Shown here one piece after another: positions 37,308 through 50,180 of a DNA stretch of 64,000 nucleotides. Numbering within the stretch: position 1 is the first letter of the stretch; each line of letters begins with the position of its first letter. Below the pieces are notes generated by a model, which worked only from the letters and a program-made list of their open reading frames with translations, was not told where the DNA came from and made no database searches. Made by a program: the position numbers and the translations under genes. Source of the DNA: Agaribacterium haliotis (GTDB taxonomy: Bacteria; Pseudomonadota; Gammaproteobacteria; Pseudomonadales; Cellvibrionaceae); assembly GCF_002312815.1 (NCBI RefSeq), contig NZ_NKQJ01000001.1, positions 1 to 64,000 of the forward strand, read 5' to 3'.

Positions 37308-38471
37308 TTAGTTCCCCGCTGCTTCTACAACTTTCTGCGCCGCATCCGTCAGGCTGGTCGCAGCAATAATATTCAGGCCGGAGTCGGCAAGTACTTTGGC
37401 ACCAAGCTCGGCATTATTACCTTCAAGGCGAACCACAACAGGTACTTTTACACCCACTTCTTCAACCGCACCGATTACACCTTCTGCAATCAGGTCACAG
37501 CGAACGATACCGCCGAAAATATTAATAAACACAGCAGAGACCGTGTCATCCGACAAAATAATCTTAAACGCCTCAACAACGCGCTCTTTGGTTGCACCAC
37601 CACCCACATCGAGGAAATTGGCAGGCTGACCGCCGTGCAATTTAACGATGTCCATGGTGCCCATCGCCAGACCCGCACCGTTGACCATACAGCCGATATT
37701 GCCGTCGAGGGCAACGTAATTCAGCTCCCACTTGGCAGCGTGCGCTTCGCGCTCGTCTTCTTGTGTTGGATCGTGCATCGCCTTTAATTCAGGGTGGCGA
37801 TAAAGGGCATTGCCGTCGATATTAATTTTCGCATCCAGACAATGGAGGTCGCCCTCACCGGTAATAACCAGCGGGTTGATTTCAAGCAGAGCCAAATCTT
37901 TTTCGACAAACATTTTAGCAAGGCCTAAAAAGATCTGGGTAAACTGCTTAACCTGCTTGCCTTCCAAGCCCAGCTGAAACGCGAGTTCACGACCTTGATA
38001 AGGCTGAGCGCCAGTCAGCGGATCAACAATCGCTTTGAGAATTTTTTCAGGCGTCTCTTCAGCAACCTTTTCAATCTCTACCCCACCTTCGGTAGAGGCC
38101 ATAAACACAACACGACGGGTAGAACGATCAACCACTGCACCGAGATACAGCTCTTGCGCAATATCAGTTAAGTCTTCTACCAAAATACGATTAACAGGCT
38201 GGCCATTTTCGTCCGTTTGATAGGTTACGAGATTTTTACCCAGCCAGTGCTGAGCAAACTCTTCAACTTCACCTTTACTCTTGGCCAGCTTCACACCGCC
38301 GGCCTTACCGCGGCCACCTGCGTGAACCTGAGCTTTAACAACCCAAGTATCGCCGCCAAGCTCAGCTGTTGCAGCAACCGCTTCAGCAGGCGTTTCAGCG
38401 ACGATACCTTTAGATACGGGCAGACCGTATTCTGCAAACAATTGTTTGCCTTGATACTCGTGTAAGTTCAT
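37308..38471 (-). CDS. sucC: Succinyl-CoA synthetase beta subunit
   Basis: A 387-residue protein with an N-terminal ATP-grasp domain ([40 protein letters not shown]) and a C-terminal flavodoxin-like domain ([19 protein letters not shown]). Length matches E. coli SucC (388). It supplies the nucleotide site of the enzyme. A 231-base gap and a terminator separate it from lpd, so sucCD may have its own promoter. Confidence 0.98.
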   Translation of the reverse strand: MNLHEYQGKQLFAEYGLPVSKGIVAETPAEAVAATAELGGDTWVVKAQVHAGGRGKAGGVKLAKSKGEVEEFAQHWLGKNLVTYQTDENGQPVNRILVEDLTDIAQELYLGAVVDRSTRRVVFMASTEGGVEIEKVAEETPEKILKAIVDPLTGAQPYQGRELAFQLGLEGKQVKQFTQIFLGLAKMFVEKDLALLEINPLVITGEGDLHCLDAKINIDGNALYRHPELKAMHDPTQEDEREAHAAKWELNYVALDGNIGCMVNGAGLAMGTMDIVKLHGGQPANFLDVGGGATKERVVEAFKIILSDDTVSAVFINIFGGIVRCDLIAEGVIGAVEEVGVKVPVVVRLEGNNAELGAKVLADSGLNIIAATSLTDAAQKVVEAAGN

Positions 38472-38650
38472 TTTTATTTACCATTAAATCAATGACGGTT
38501 ATGTAACGGCTTGTGGCCGACACTAGACAAGTACCCTCATCCTGATCAGGACGCCAGCCTACGGTAAACGCACCACATTACCTGGGCACAGGCTGATCAC
38601 ACATCTGTGTGCTTAAACCGCTCTTTGGCGGCTTTGTATAATTTTCAGTT

Positions 38651-38676
38651 AAAGAAAAGGCCGCCCTAGGGCGACC
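38651..38676 (-). terminator. Terminator after lpd
   Basis: On the minus strand GGTCGCCC-TA-GGGCGGCC is followed by TTTTCTTT, 27 bases after the lpd stop. Confidence 0.75.
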
Positions 38677-38702
38677 ATTTCAAAGTCAATCAAAACAAAA
38701 AC

Positions 38703-40157
<1,455 letters not shown>

Positions 40158-40201
40158 TTAAAATCCTAAAAAATATGTAAATTAAATTTGAATAATACGG
40201 C

Positions 40202-41437
40202 TTAGATTTCCAGCAGGATGCGAGCCGGATCTTCCAACAGGTCTTTAATCGCAACCAGAAATTGCACAGCGTCTTTACCATCGATAATTCGGTGGTCGTA
40301 AGACAGTGCCAGATACATCATAGGCAGCACTTTCACCTCACCGTTGACCGCCATCGGGCGCTCCTGGATTTTATGCATGCCGAGAATGGCAGACTGAGGT
40401 GGGTTTAGAATAGGCGTTGACAACAGCGAACCAAACACACCGCCATTGGTAATGGTAAAGGTGCCGCCGGTCATTTCTTCAATACCGAGCTTGCCATCGC
40501 GCGCGCGCAAACCAAAATCGCGAATACCGGATTCAATGTCGGCAAGGCCGAGATTCTCAGCATTGCGCAATACCGGCACAACCAAACCTTTTTCGGTACT
40601 GACCGCAACACCGACATCCTGATAACCGTGATAAACGATATCTTTGCCATCAATGGACGCGTTTACAGCCGGGAAACGGCGCAGCGCTTCAACCGCAGCT
40701 TTAACAAAAAAGCCCATAAAACCGAGGCGCGTACCGTTGTGGTGTTTTTCAAACTGATCTTTGTATTTTGAGCGCAGGGCCATCACCGGCGCCATATTGA
40801 CCTCGTTAAAGGTTGTCAACATGGCGGTGCTCTGAGTTGCATCGAGCAGGCGCTCGGCAATGCGAGCGCGCAGGCGGGTCATCGGCACACGCTTTTCAAC
40901 GCGCTCCCCTGCTGCTACTTCAACTGGCGCCGAAACAGCCGGTGTGGGGGCTTTTGCAGACGGCGCTGATGGTGCCGGCGCCGGAGCACTCGGTGCAGCA
41001 GCCGGAGCCGCATCAAACGCCTGTACATCCGCCTTAGTAATTAAACCACCTTTGCCTGTACCCGTAATACTGGCCAAGTCCAGGCCCTTTTCCTGAGCCA
41101 GCTTGCGCGCGGCCGGCGCGGCTTTAATATCTTCAGCAGCGACACTGCTGCTCGTTGCTGCCGGCGCAGAGCTCGGCTCGGCCGCCGGCGCCGCAACGGC
41201 ACCTTCGCTAATCTTACCGAGCACTTCATTGCTCTCAACAACGTCACCTTCGCCTTTAATAATTTCAGCGACAGTGCCATCGGCCGGTGCAACAACTTCC
41301 AATACAACTTTGTCCGTTTCAACTTCAACAAGCAGCTCATCGCGGCTTACCGCTTCACCCACTTGCTTGTGCCAGGTGACAATGGTGCCGTCTTGGACGG
41401 ATTCCGGAAAAGTAGGCGCTTTGATTTCAGTGGTCAT
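40202..41437 (-). CDS. sucB: Dihydrolipoyl succinyltransferase (E2 of 2-oxoglutarate dehydrogenase)
   Basis: A 411-residue protein. There is one lipoyl domain (residues 1-77, lipoyl lysine in [12 protein letters not shown]), then an Ala/Pro linker and an E3-binding domain ([20 protein letters not shown]). A second Ala/Pro linker leads to the catalytic domain with [19 protein letters not shown]. It transfers succinyl groups to CoA and forms the 24-mer core. It is 48 bases before lpd. Confidence 0.98.
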   Translation of the reverse strand: MTTEIKAPTFPESVQDGTIVTWHKQVGEAVSRDELLVEVETDKVVLEVVAPADGTVAEIIKGEGDVVESNEVLGKISEGAVAAPAAEPSSAPAATSSSVAAEDIKAAPAARKLAQEKGLDLASITGTGKGGLITKADVQAFDAAPAAAPSAPAPAPSAPSAKAPTPAVSAPVEVAAGERVEKRVPMTRLRARIAERLLDATQSTAMLTTFNEVNMAPVMALRSKYKDQFEKHHNGTRLGFMGFFVKAAVEALRRFPAVNASIDGKDIVYHGYQDVGVAVSTEKGLVVPVLRNAENLGLADIESGIRDFGLRARDGKLGIEEMTGGTFTITNGGVFGSLLSTPILNPPQSAILGMHKIQERPMAVNGEVKVLPMMYLALSYDHRIIDGKDAVQFLVAIKDLLEDPARILLEI

Positions 41438-41490
41438 TTCTTGGTTTTTCCGTTTTTTGGCTCGATTAAAAGGCTCAATAAATATCTAAT

Positions 41491-44331
41491 TTAAACATCC
41501 AGATCCAGAGCGGCATCAACAAACTTATGCTGCTCTTCAAGGTGTAGTGACATATAACCCGCTGCCGGTGCGGATGACGCTGCGCGCCCTGCGTAACGCA
41601 AATAGGCATCGCTATTGACGCGCTCAACCACACGGCGCATACGGTGCTGACTGCTGTACCAAGCACCCTGGTTCATCGGCTCTTCCTGAACCCACACCAC
41701 GTCTTTAACATGGGCAAATGGCTCAAGCGCTAGACGCAAATCCTCTTCGGGGAAGGGATACAGCTGCTCAATGCGCACCAGTGCGACATTGTCCTGCTCG
41801 CGCTCTTCGCGCGCTTCGAGCAAGTGATAATAAACCTTACCGCTGCAGAGCACGACTCGTTTGACCTTAGCGGCTTCGAGCTGTTTTTCGCCCAGCACAG
41901 GGTAGAATTTACCTTCACTGAGCTCCTCGAGGCTTGAGGTAGCAAGCTTGTGACGCAAGATCCACTTTGGACTCATCACAACCAGCGGGCGGCGCATTGG
42001 GCGAATGGCCTGGCGACGCAGCATATGGAAAACCTGAGCCGGCGTAGTCGGAATGCAGACTTGAATATTGTGCTCAGCACACAGCTGCATAAAACGCTCG
42101 AGGCGGGCGGAGCTGTGTTCGGGGCCCTGCCCTTCGTAACCGTGGGGCAACAGCATGGTCAGGCCACACAGGCGGCCCCACTTGTGTTCACCCGAGGTAA
42201 TAAACTGATCAATAACGACCTGCGCACCATTGGCAAAATCACCAAACTGCGCCTCCCAAACCACCAAACCTTTTGGCGCCGTGGTTGCGTAACCGTACTC
42301 AAATGCAAGCACGGCTTCTTCAGACAGCAATGAATCGTAAATATCGAAGTCCGGCTGCCCTTCTTTGAGGTTTTGCAACGGGATATAACTCTCGCCGTCT
42401 TTTTGGTTGTGCACCACCGCGTGACGGTGAGAAAAGGTACCGCGACCAACATCCTGCCCGGTCAGGCGAAGCTGATACCCCTCTTCAAGCAAGGTTGCAT
42501 AGGCCAGGGTTTCAGCCATGCCCCAGTTGATCGGCAGCGCGCCGCCGGCCATCTTGCGGCGGTCGTCGTAAATTTTGGCCACCTGACGCTGCACTTGAAC
42601 ACCGTCGGGCACGTGGCAGATTTTCTCAGCCACTTCTTGCAGCGCTGGCAATTCAACGCCGGTCTGAGCTGGTGTCTGCCAGTCGTGGCCAATATATGGG
42701 CTCCAGTCAACAAACAGGCTCTTGTCCGGCTCACTCACCAAACCGCGCGCGACAGCCTCACCGCGATCGAGCATATCGCGATAAGCCTTGGCCATATCAT
42801 CGGCCGCCTGCTGGCTCAAGACACCTTCAGCAACCAACTTATCGGCATAAATGGTACGCGTCGTTTTGTGGGCGCGAATGGCTTTGTACATCAGCGGCTG
42901 AGTCGCGCTCGGCTCATCGGTCTCGTTGTGACCGCGACGGCGATAACAAACCAGATCAATGACCACATCTTTTTTAAATTCGTTGCGGTAGTCGGCGGCC
43001 AGATTGGCGATAAAGACAACAGCTTCAGGATCGTCACCATTGACGTGGAAAATCGGTGTCTCGATCATTTTCGCCACGTCGGTACAGTAATCCGTCGAGC
43101 GCGCATCTTCTTGCTTGTTAGTGGTGAAACCGACCTGGTTATTGATAACAATATGAATGGTGCCGCCGGTTTTATAAGCGCGGGTCTGGCTCATCTGGAA
43201 GGTTTCCATAACCACACCCTGGCCGGCAAAGGCCGCATCCCCGTGAATAACCACAGGAATAACTTTGTGACCGTCACTATCTTCACGGCGATCTTGGCGC
43301 GCGCGCACAGAACCTTCCACCACCGGTGATACGATCTCTAGGTGGCTCGGGTTAAACGCCAAAGCCAGGTGCATTTCACCGCCGGGTGTCATCACATTCG
43401 ATGAGAAACCCTGGTGGTATTTTACATCGCCGGAAGTATCGACCAGTTTTTTGCCTTCAAACTCATCAAACAGGTCAGCCGGATTTTTACCCAATACGTT
43501 GACGAGAGTGTTTAAGCGGCCGCGGTGGGCCATGCCGATAACCATCTCTTTGGCACCGTAAGAACCAGTGCGACGAATGGTGGCATCAATTAAAGGGATA
43601 AAAGCTTCACCGCCTTCCAGGCCAAAACGCTTCGTACCGGGGTATTTGGAATCCAGGTGACGCTCCAAACCCTCGGCTGCAGTCATGCGCTTTAAAATGC
43701 TTTCTTTTGCTTCGTTGTCAAAGCTCGGCTGACAGCGACTGCTCTCCAAGCGCTGCAACAACCAGCGGCGCTCTTCATAATTGGTGATATGCATGACCTC
43801 TGCGCCGATATTGCCGCAGTAGGTTTTTTCCAAGTCACCGATAATATCTTTTAACAGGCCTTCAGCATAACCAAAACTAAGATCGCCAGTCTGGAAGACA
43901 GAATCGAGATCAGCCGTATTTAAGCCGTGAAACGATAAATCAAGATCGGGTGCATTTTTCTTGGCCTGCAAACCCAGCGGGTCGATATTGGAGCGCTGGT
44001 GGCCACTTAAACGATAGGCATTAACAAGCTGAACCACTTCAACCTGCTTGCGCTCATGGGCGACACTGGCACCACCGCCTTCGCCCGGCTTGGCACTAAA
44101 GCGTACATTTGAGCGGCCGAGCTGCTCAAAATAATCGATAATTTCAGAGTGAGGAACGTCGCTGGCGACGTTGCCTTCAACACGGGGCAACTTATCAAAG
44201 GTCTCGCGCCAGCTCTCGGGCACGGAATTAGGATCTTTTAAATATGACTCGTAGAGTTCTTCAACATATGGAGCATTACCGCCCGAAAAATGAGAGGTAC
44301 TCCAGAGCAGCTCCATTAAACTTTCTTGCAT
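41491..44331 (-). CDS. sucA: 2-oxoglutarate dehydrogenase E1 component
   Basis: A 946-residue thiamin-diphosphate enzyme, of normal length. The N-terminal segment (LWSTSHFSGGNAPYVEELYE) docks to E2. GMAHRGRLNTLVNVLGK is near residue 260, the ThDP-binding HGDAAFAGQGVVMETFQMSQ near 365, and the C-terminal transketolase-like domain includes RGTFSHRHAVVHNQ. It decarboxylates 2-oxoglutarate and succinylates SucB. It is first in the suc run, 53 bases before sucB. Confidence 0.98.
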   Translation of the reverse strand: MQESLMELLWSTSHFSGGNAPYVEELYESYLKDPNSVPESWRETFDKLPRVEGNVASDVPHSEIIDYFEQLGRSNVRFSAKPGEGGGASVAHERKQVEVVQLVNAYRLSGHQRSNIDPLGLQAKKNAPDLDLSFHGLNTADLDSVFQTGDLSFGYAEGLLKDIIGDLEKTYCGNIGAEVMHITNYEERRWLLQRLESSRCQPSFDNEAKESILKRMTAAEGLERHLDSKYPGTKRFGLEGGEAFIPLIDATIRRTGSYGAKEMVIGMAHRGRLNTLVNVLGKNPADLFDEFEGKKLVDTSGDVKYHQGFSSNVMTPGGEMHLALAFNPSHLEIVSPVVEGSVRARQDRREDSDGHKVIPVVIHGDAAFAGQGVVMETFQMSQTRAYKTGGTIHIVINNQVGFTTNKQEDARSTDYCTDVAKMIETPIFHVNGDDPEAVVFIANLAADYRNEFKKDVVIDLVCYRRRGHNETDEPSATQPLMYKAIRAHKTTRTIYADKLVAEGVLSQQAADDMAKAYRDMLDRGEAVARGLVSEPDKSLFVDWSPYIGHDWQTPAQTGVELPALQEVAEKICHVPDGVQVQRQVAKIYDDRRKMAGGALPINWGMAETLAYATLLEEGYQLRLTGQDVGRGTFSHRHAVVHNQKDGESYIPLQNLKEGQPDFDIYDSLLSEEAVLAFEYGYATTAPKGLVVWEAQFGDFANGAQVVIDQFITSGEHKWGRLCGLTMLLPHGYEGQGPEHSSARLERFMQLCAEHNIQVCIPTTPAQVFHMLRRQAIRPMRRPLVVMSPKWILRHKLATSSLEELSEGKFYPVLGEKQLEAAKVKRVVLCSGKVYYHLLEAREEREQDNVALVRIEQLYPFPEEDLRLALEPFAHVKDVVWVQEEPMNQGAWYSSQHRMRRVVERVNSDAYLRYAGRAASSAPAAGYMSLHLEEQHKFVDAALDLDV

Positions 44332-44714
44332 TTTTATCCCCGTAAATACGGACCTTGTACTACGTAATCAACGATAATTGATATCAGACAATGTCAGTTT
44401 GCGACGCGACTGTAGAGTATAGTTCAGGCAGCTGCCCCGAGCCCTTTGCCGCTACCGCCAGCACATTATCCACAAAGCCTTTTGGGCTTCCACTATTATT
44501 CCACACAGTTTTCGCGGCTTAAGCTTGAACAGGCCACTTAGCAAAAACTGCGACACCAAATATATAACTATCTTGTTGCGCCTGGCTCGCTTCTAAAAAA
44601 CCCAAGCCCCACCCTAAACCCACTTCAAGCGGCCCCGCCAACAGCACAAAAAACCGCTGGCAGAGCGCTGAGTACATAAAGCCAAGTTAAAAATAAATTC
44701 AGCCCAACATGCAC
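44332..44714. other. Gap between sdhB and sucA, no gene seen
   Basis: About 380 bases with no credible frame, RNA gene or clear terminator. The sucA promoter is probably here. No FNR-type palindrome was found. Confidence 0.5.
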
Positions 44715-45428
44715 TTAGGTTGCGCGCTGCAACATCATGTTGCGAATGCTGCTGATTGCCTTGGTTGGGTTCAAACCTTTCGGGCAGACATCAACACAGT
44801 TCATAATGCCGTGACAGCGTACCACACTATAGGGGTCATCCAAGCTCGCCAATCTGTCATCGGTCGCGGTATCGCGACTATCTGCCAAAAAGCGATAAGC
44901 CTGAAGCAAACCGGCCGGACCGATAAACTTATCCGGATTCCACCAGAACGACGGACAGCTTGTTGAGCAACACGCACAGAGTATGCACTCGTACAAACCG
45001 TCAAGCTTGGCGCGATCTTCGGGGCTTTGCTTGCGCTCAATCGCCGGTGCTGGCGTACTGTTCTGCAAAAACGGCTCGATCTTTTCGTACTGCGCATAAA
45101 ACTGCGCCATATCGATAACCAAGTCGCGAATAATCGGCAAGCCAGGAAGCGGCCGCAGAACCAACTTGTTGTTTTTGACACACTCGGAAAGCGGTGTAAT
45201 ACAGGCCAGGCCATTTTTGCCACTGATATTCATGCCGTCGGAACCGCAGACACCCTCGCGGCAACTGCGCCGATAAGCCAGCGACGGGTCTTGCTCTTTG
45301 AGCAGTTCAAGCACGTCGAGCACCATCAGGTCTTTGCCCTGGGTATCGACCTCATAGCTTTGCATGCGTGGCGCTTTATCCGTGTCCGGGTTATAGCGAT
45401 ACACTTCAACTTTCAACATTTGATTCAC
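44715..45428 (-). CDS. sdhB: Succinate dehydrogenase iron-sulfur subunit
   Basis: A 237-residue protein. The N-terminal ferredoxin domain has the [2Fe-2S] ligands in SCREGVCGSDGMNISGKNGL, followed by ACITPL. The C-terminal domain has CILCACCSTSCPSFWWNP and CHGIMNCVDVCPKGLNP for the [4Fe-4S] and [3Fe-4S] clusters. It passes electrons from SdhA to ubiquinone. It follows sdhA by 11 bases. Confidence 0.98.
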   Translation of the reverse strand: MNQMLKVEVYRYNPDTDKAPRMQSYEVDTQGKDLMVLDVLELLKEQDPSLAYRRSCREGVCGSDGMNISGKNGLACITPLSECVKNNKLVLRPLPGLPIIRDLVIDMAQFYAQYEKIEPFLQNSTPAPAIERKQSPEDRAKLDGLYECILCACCSTSCPSFWWNPDKFIGPAGLLQAYRFLADSRDTATDDRLASLDDPYSVVRCHGIMNCVDVCPKGLNPTKAISSIRNMMLQRAT

Positions 45429-45439
45429 TCCTATCGCTA

Positions 45440-47212
45440 TTAATAAGTACGAACTTTCGGTTCGAACTTATCGACGGTCTTCGGTGCAAAGTTCACATCG
45501 CGCTTGCTGACCTTTTTATTGTTCGGGTCGTAAATACTGTGACACAACCAGTTTTCATCGTCGCGCTCCTGAAAGTCTTCACGCGCGTGCGCACCGCGAC
45601 TTTCTTTTCGCTCTTCCGCGGCAATAGCTGTCGCCTCGGCGACTTCAAACAAATTCTGAACCTCGAGCGCTTCAATGCGAGCGGTGTTATAAGACATGGT
45701 CTTATCGGCGAGCTCAAGGTTTTCAACGCGACCGCGCAGCTCGTCGAGCTTTTTAATGCCCTCTTGCATAAACTCGCCCTTGCGGAATACACCGAAGTGG
45801 TTCTGCATGATATTTTGCAAGTCTTTGCGCACCACAGCTGCCTGTTCTCCACCGGTATTGCTGTTGAGCTTATCTAAACGACTGAGCGCCGCTTCAAAAT
45901 CCGAATCACTCGCATCGCGAAGCTCAACACCCTCGCGCAGACTTTTCTCAATAAACAGACCTGACGCGCGACCAAAGACCACAAGATCTAACAGAGAGTT
46001 ACCACCCAAGCGGTTTGCACCGTGCACCGATACACAGGCAACCTCACCACAGGCGTAAAAACCATCGATCACCTGGTCGTTACCGCCGGCGTCTTGCGTC
46101 AGCGCTTGACCATCAACATTGGTTGGAATACCACCCATCATATAGTGGCAAGTTGGCACAACAGGAATGGGCTCTTTAATTGGGTCGGCGTGAGCAAACG
46201 TTCGGCTCAATTCAAGAATACCGGGCAGGCGCGCATTTAACGTTTCAGCACCTAAGTGATCCAATTTCAAGAAAACGTGATCGCCATTTTCACCACAGCC
46301 GCGGCCCTCAAGAATCTCGAGCACCATTGAGCGGGCGACAACATCGCGACCAGCGAGGTCTTTGGCATTTGGCGCGTAACGCTCCATAAAGCGCTCGCCG
46401 TCTTTATTGACAAGATAACCACCTTCGCCGCGACAACCTTCGGTTACCAGTACCCCTGCGCCGGCAATGCCAGTTGGGTGGAACTGCCACATTTCGATAT
46501 CTTGCACCGGGAAACCAGCGCGCAGCGCCATGCCGACACCGTCACCGGTATTAATATGAGCGTTGGTAGTAGATGCGTAAATTCGACCGGCACCGCCGGT
46601 AGCAAACACGGTCGCTTTTGATTTGATGTAAACAACTTCGCCATCTTCCATATTGATGGCCATCACACCAACAACCGCACCGTCTTGGTTTTTAACGATG
46701 TCGACAGCAAACCACTCGTTTAAGAAAACGGTGTTGTTTTTAACATTGTTTTGATAAAGCGTGTGAAGCAGCGCGTGACCGGTACGGTCAGCCGCAGCAC
46801 AAGTACGAGCAGCCTGACCGCCCTTGCCAAAATCTTTACTCTGGCCACCAAAAGGACGCTGATAAATACGCCCCTCTTCCGTACGCGAAAACGGCAAACC
46901 CATGTGTTCGAGTTCAAATACCGCCTCTGGGCCGGTTGCGCACATATATTCGATTGCATCCTGGTCACCGATGTAGTCCGAACCTTTTACGGTGTCGTAC
47001 ATGTGCCAGCGCCAGTCGTCCTGCGGGTCAGCCGAGGCAATCGCACAGGTAATACCGCCCTGCGCACTTACCGTGTGCGAGCGGGTTGGAAATACTTTTG
47101 TGATTACTGCAGTTTTAAAGCCACTTTGAGCCAGCTGCAATGCAGCGCGCATACCTGCACCGCCGCCGCCGATGACGATACCGTCAAAGGTCATAGTACG
47201 CATATTCGCCAT
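45440..47212 (-). CDS. sdhA: Succinate dehydrogenase flavoprotein subunit
   Basis: A 590-residue protein. The FAD-binding [20 protein letters not shown] is near residue 16. The covalent FAD histidine is in [12 protein letters not shown] near 46. Active-site regions include QFHPTGI near 243 and the arginine loop before [19 protein letters not shown]. It oxidises succinate to fumarate on the cytoplasmic side and lies three bases after sdhD. Confidence 0.98.
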   Translation of the reverse strand: MANMRTMTFDGIVIGGGGAGMRAALQLAQSGFKTAVITKVFPTRSHTVSAQGGITCAIASADPQDDWRWHMYDTVKGSDYIGDQDAIEYMCATGPEAVFELEHMGLPFSRTEEGRIYQRPFGGQSKDFGKGGQAARTCAAADRTGHALLHTLYQNNVKNNTVFLNEWFAVDIVKNQDGAVVGVMAINMEDGEVVYIKSKATVFATGGAGRIYASTTNAHINTGDGVGMALRAGFPVQDIEMWQFHPTGIAGAGVLVTEGCRGEGGYLVNKDGERFMERYAPNAKDLAGRDVVARSMVLEILEGRGCGENGDHVFLKLDHLGAETLNARLPGILELSRTFAHADPIKEPIPVVPTCHYMMGGIPTNVDGQALTQDAGGNDQVIDGFYACGEVACVSVHGANRLGGNSLLDLVVFGRASGLFIEKSLREGVELRDASDSDFEAALSRLDKLNSNTGGEQAAVVRKDLQNIMQNHFGVFRKGEFMQEGIKKLDELRGRVENLELADKTMSYNTARIEALEVQNLFEVAEATAIAAEERKESRGAHAREDFQERDDENWLCHSIYDPNNKKVSKRDVNFAPKTVDKFEPKVRTY

Positions 47213-47215
47213 CGA

Positions 47216-47584
47216 TTAGATCCCCCAGAAAATTTCAACGCCGCAAACCAAAAACACCACATTCACAACGGCGTAAACGGAAAGGACTATCACACGAATA
47301 GCAAACGCGGCTTTACCCATAAAGCGCGACGTCACGTAATCGGTCAACACCACCCACAAACCAATCCAGCCGTGGGCAACAATAGATACGAGAGTCAGCA
47401 GGCTAAATATGCGCACCCACAAACACGAAAATAATTCGCTCCACGTGGCGTAATCCAAATTCGGATTTAAAACTAAATAGCCAACGATAAAAACGGTGTA
47501 CGCTGCGAGAACGACCGCTGTAAAGCGCTGTAAAATCCAATCCGATAGCCCGCTGCGACTAAAACTTGTAGCTGCCGTTACCAT
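47216..47584 (-). CDS. sdhD: Succinate dehydrogenase membrane anchor subunit
   Basis: About 122 residues with three membrane segments (roughly 17-40, 55-80 and 90-120). DWILQRFTAVVLAAYTV and the HGWIGLWVVLTDYV segment hold the family's heme histidine and quinone-site residues. The ATG at 47584 is chosen because GGGGG lies seven bases upstream; the frame opens with TTG two codons earlier. It overlaps the sdhC end by seven bases. Confidence 0.93.
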   Translation of the reverse strand: MVTAATSFSRSGLSDWILQRFTAVVLAAYTVFIVGYLVLNPNLDYATWSELFSCLWVRIFSLLTLVSIVAHGWIGLWVVLTDYVTSRFMGKAAFAIRVIVLSVYAVVNVVFLVCGVEIFWGI

Positions 47585-47949
47585 AACCAAACCCCCGCTA
47601 ACGCAATCAATACAACGGAAAGAGCGATGGTCACGGTGGCGCTGGCCTTGCCGCTTTCAAGTTCTTCCCAAAAACCAAGATCCATAAACAAATGGCGCAC
47701 GCCTGCAACAAAATGGTAAATAACAGCGGCCAAAATGGCCCATACCACCAACTTAACTAATACGTTCGCCAATAATTCTTTTATAAAATCAAAACCCTCT
47801 TGCGAGGATAAACTTTGATCTAAAGCCCACAGTAAAATCAGCACTCCCGCCAACAACACCACACCGGTCACCCGGTGCAAAATCGACGCAATTGCTGTGA
47901 CTGGGAACTTAACCGTAGAGAGATCGAGGTTTACTGGTCTTTTATCCAC
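47578..47949 (-). CDS. sdhC: Succinate dehydrogenase cytochrome b556 subunit
   Basis: A 123-residue membrane protein. The GTG at 47949 gives the family N-terminus (VDKRPVNLDLSTVKFPVTAI followed by ASILHRVTG). The longer frame to 48087 adds 46 residues that fit nothing known. Three membrane segments follow, and the heme-ligand histidine is likely in YHFVAGVRHLFMDLG. With SdhD it anchors the complex and binds ubiquinone. It is first in sdhCDAB and divergent from gltA. Confidence 0.93.
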   Translation of the reverse strand: MDKRPVNLDLSTVKFPVTAIASILHRVTGVVLLAGVLILLWALDQSLSSQEGFDFIKELLANVLVKLVVWAILAAVIYHFVAGVRHLFMDLGFWEELESGKASATVTIALSVVLIALAGVWLW

Positions 47950-48563
47950 GACAGTGCCACACCCTTTTAATAATGAAGAAAAAACGACAACCCAAACAAT
48001 AGTCGACGTTCCACGCGCTAATTGAACAACAAAGGTACTACTTATTATTAGAAACGGATCAAAGCAAAAACTTTTCTCCGGCCACACAATGAATGTTGAT
48101 CAAGGCGTCATTTCGCACAAAAAAACCATCAACAAATGACGGCCCCCAAATGGCGCGCACGAATTATATTTACGCGCCTAACAAATTACAAACATTCATA
48201 AAAAGGCGCACACTTAGAGCAAGATAACGCCCAATTTGGTGCATTTTATGAAAGCACGCCCCAGGCATACGCACCAAATCAAAGCAGCACTGTTTAATCA
48301 TTAACCAGGCGCGTAGATTTTTCAGCGGATAAACAAAATGCGTATTCAAAAGCAGGGGCAATGCGCACTATAATCCCGCCCTGGCAAATTGCGGCTGCGT
48401 CACAAAACGCGCCAAAGCACACCCAAATAAATCAAAGCAAATCCAAACGGGATGTCGATCTGCTTCGATGGGTCCTCTACTACCGAGCGCAATAACACCT
48501 AGCAGCTTGCACTGTGCCATGCACATCATGCAAGCGACAGAATATTAATGATAGGAGTCTAGA
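47950..48563. promoter_or_regulatory. Divergent control region of sdhCDAB and gltA
   Basis: About 610 bases with no credible gene, holding the promoters of both TCA operons, the same layout as in E. coli. A palindrome TTGATCAA occurs near 48095-48102 but lacks the four-base gap of an FNR box. A CAAATTGCGGCTGCG stretch and several A-rich tracts precede gltA. Specific promoter elements could not be assigned with confidence. Confidence 0.5.
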
Positions 48564-49877
48564 ATGACAGATAAGAAAGCAACCTTGGCGGTTGATGGCT
48601 TAGACGCCAATATTGAACTGCCGACCTATGCTGGCACCATGGGCCCAGATGTAATCGACGTACGCGGCCTCACCTCGCAGGGTTACTTCACTTACGATCC
48701 AGGCTTCGTATCCACCGCATCTTGCGAGTCTAAAATCACCTACATCGATGGCGGCAAAGGCCAATTACTGCACCGCGGTTATCCCATCGACCAACTTGCT
48801 GAAAACAGCGACTACCTCGAAACCTGCTACCTGCTACTGCACGGTGAACTGCCAAGCGAAAGCGAATACAAAGAATTTGTCGATATTATTACGACTCACA
48901 CCATGGTGCACGAGTCGATCTCCCGCTTCTTCCGCGGCTTCCATCACGACTCGCACCCGATGGCAATGATGTGTGGCATCGTTGGCGCGCTCTCCGCCTT
49001 CTACCACGACTCACTCGACATCACCGACCCCCGCCACCGCATCATTTCTGCCCACCGCCTGATTGCCAAAATGCCCACCCTCGCTGCGATGTGTTACAAG
49101 CACAGCCAGGGCCAGCCATTTATGTACCCGGATAACAAGCTCGGCTATGCAGAAAACTTTTTGCACATGATGTTCGGCACCCCGTGCGACGACCCGCAAG
49201 TTAATCCTGTATTGGCTCGCGCCATGGACAAGATCTTCCTCTTGCACGCCGATCACGAGCAAAACGCATCGACCTCAACCGTGCGCCTGGCCGGCTCTTC
49301 CGGTGCCAACCCGTTTGCCTGTATCGCTTCAGGTATTGCAACACTGTGGGGCCCCGCACACGGCGGCGCCAACGAAGCTGTACTGAAGATGCTCGAAGAA
49401 ATTGGCGATGTCAGCAATATCGATGCATATGTAGCCAAGGCCAAAGATAAAAACGACCCGTTCCGCCTGATGGGTTTTGGCCACCGCGTCTACAAAAACT
49501 TTGACCCGCGCGCCAAGGTTATGAAAGAGACCTGCGACGAAGTGCTGGCTGAGCTCGGCCTCGATAACGACCCACTGCTCGCTATCGCCAAGCGCCTTGA
49601 GCAAATCGCTCTGGAAGACCCCTACTTTATCGAGAAGAAACTCTACCCGAACGTCGATTTCTACTCTGGTATTATCATGAAAGCGATCGGTATTCCTACC
49701 GATATGTTCACTGTGATTTTTGCCACGGGCCGCACAGTAGGCTGGATTGCCCACTGGCACGAAATGCTCGGCGAGAGTGTTAAAATCGGCCGTCCACGCC
49801 AGCTCTACACCGGCGCGACACCGCGCGACTACAGCAGCCGCGAAGGCCGCCCTTCTGTCGCAAAAGACGCGTTTTAA
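48564..49877 (+). CDS. gltA: Citrate synthase
   Basis: A 437-residue type II (hexameric, NADH-sensitive class) citrate synthase, close in length to E. coli GltA (427). Active-site histidines lie in [16 protein letters not shown] (H231) and [11 protein letters not shown] (H266); the catalytic aspartate is in the [16 protein letters not shown] region. The start has a TAGGAG site eight bases upstream. It condenses oxaloacetate and acetyl-CoA and is divergent from sdhCDAB. Confidence 0.98.
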   Translation: MTDKKATLAVDGLDANIELPTYAGTMGPDVIDVRGLTSQGYFTYDPGFVSTASCESKITYIDGGKGQLLHRGYPIDQLAENSDYLETCYLLLHGELPSESEYKEFVDIITTHTMVHESISRFFRGFHHDSHPMAMMCGIVGALSAFYHDSLDITDPRHRIISAHRLIAKMPTLAAMCYKHSQGQPFMYPDNKLGYAENFLHMMFGTPCDDPQVNPVLARAMDKIFLLHADHEQNASTSTVRLAGSSGANPFACIASGIATLWGPAHGGANEAVLKMLEEIGDVSNIDAYVAKAKDKNDPFRLMGFGHRVYKNFDPRAKVMKETCDEVLAELGLDNDPLLAIAKRLEQIALEDPYFIEKKLYPNVDFYSGIIMKAIGIPTDMFTVIFATGRTVGWIAHWHEMLGESVKIGRPRQLYTGATPRDYSSREGRPSVAKDAF

Positions 49878-49974
49878 TTCAATTTATTGCGCTTGCCGGA
49901 ACGACAAGCTAAAGACTAGAAAACACCGTAGCTCTAGTTAAAATCTGTTGTTCCGGCCGACTAATTTTTGCCGG

Positions 49975-50012
49975 GCGCTGCCGATGCTTATCGCAGCGCT
50001 TTGAGCTTTTTG
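49975..50012 (+). terminator. Likely terminator after gltA
   Basis: GCGCTGC pairs with GCAGCGC around an 11-base loop and is followed by TTTGAGCTTTTT. It is about 100 bases past the gltA stop. The rest of the 49878-50180 gap shows nothing recognisable. Confidence 0.55.
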
Positions 50013-50180
50013 CTCTAAACGGTAAGTTTTACACACGCCCTTCGCAAAATACTCCGCTTACAGCACTCGGCTCACAGCACTTAAGTCAAATCACCGAAAA
50101 AAGACCTTAAGGTTTTGAACCGGCCCCGCAACAAAACACCTCACAATAAAACGCTCAGCAATAAAAGACCTGCAAGCAGT

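Noticed and set aside
42373-43329. 318-codon open frame antisense to sucA
   Set aside because: It lies wholly inside sucA, whose product is unmistakable. The antisense frame is opened by GC-rich codon bias and has no family resemblance.
46751-47434. 227-codon open frame antisense to sdhA and sdhD
   Set aside because: Crosses two well-supported genes and matches nothing.
48095-48102. TTGATCAA palindrome near sdhC as an FNR site
   Set aside because: The half-sites are fused without the four-base spacer, so it does not fit FNR/ANR recognition.
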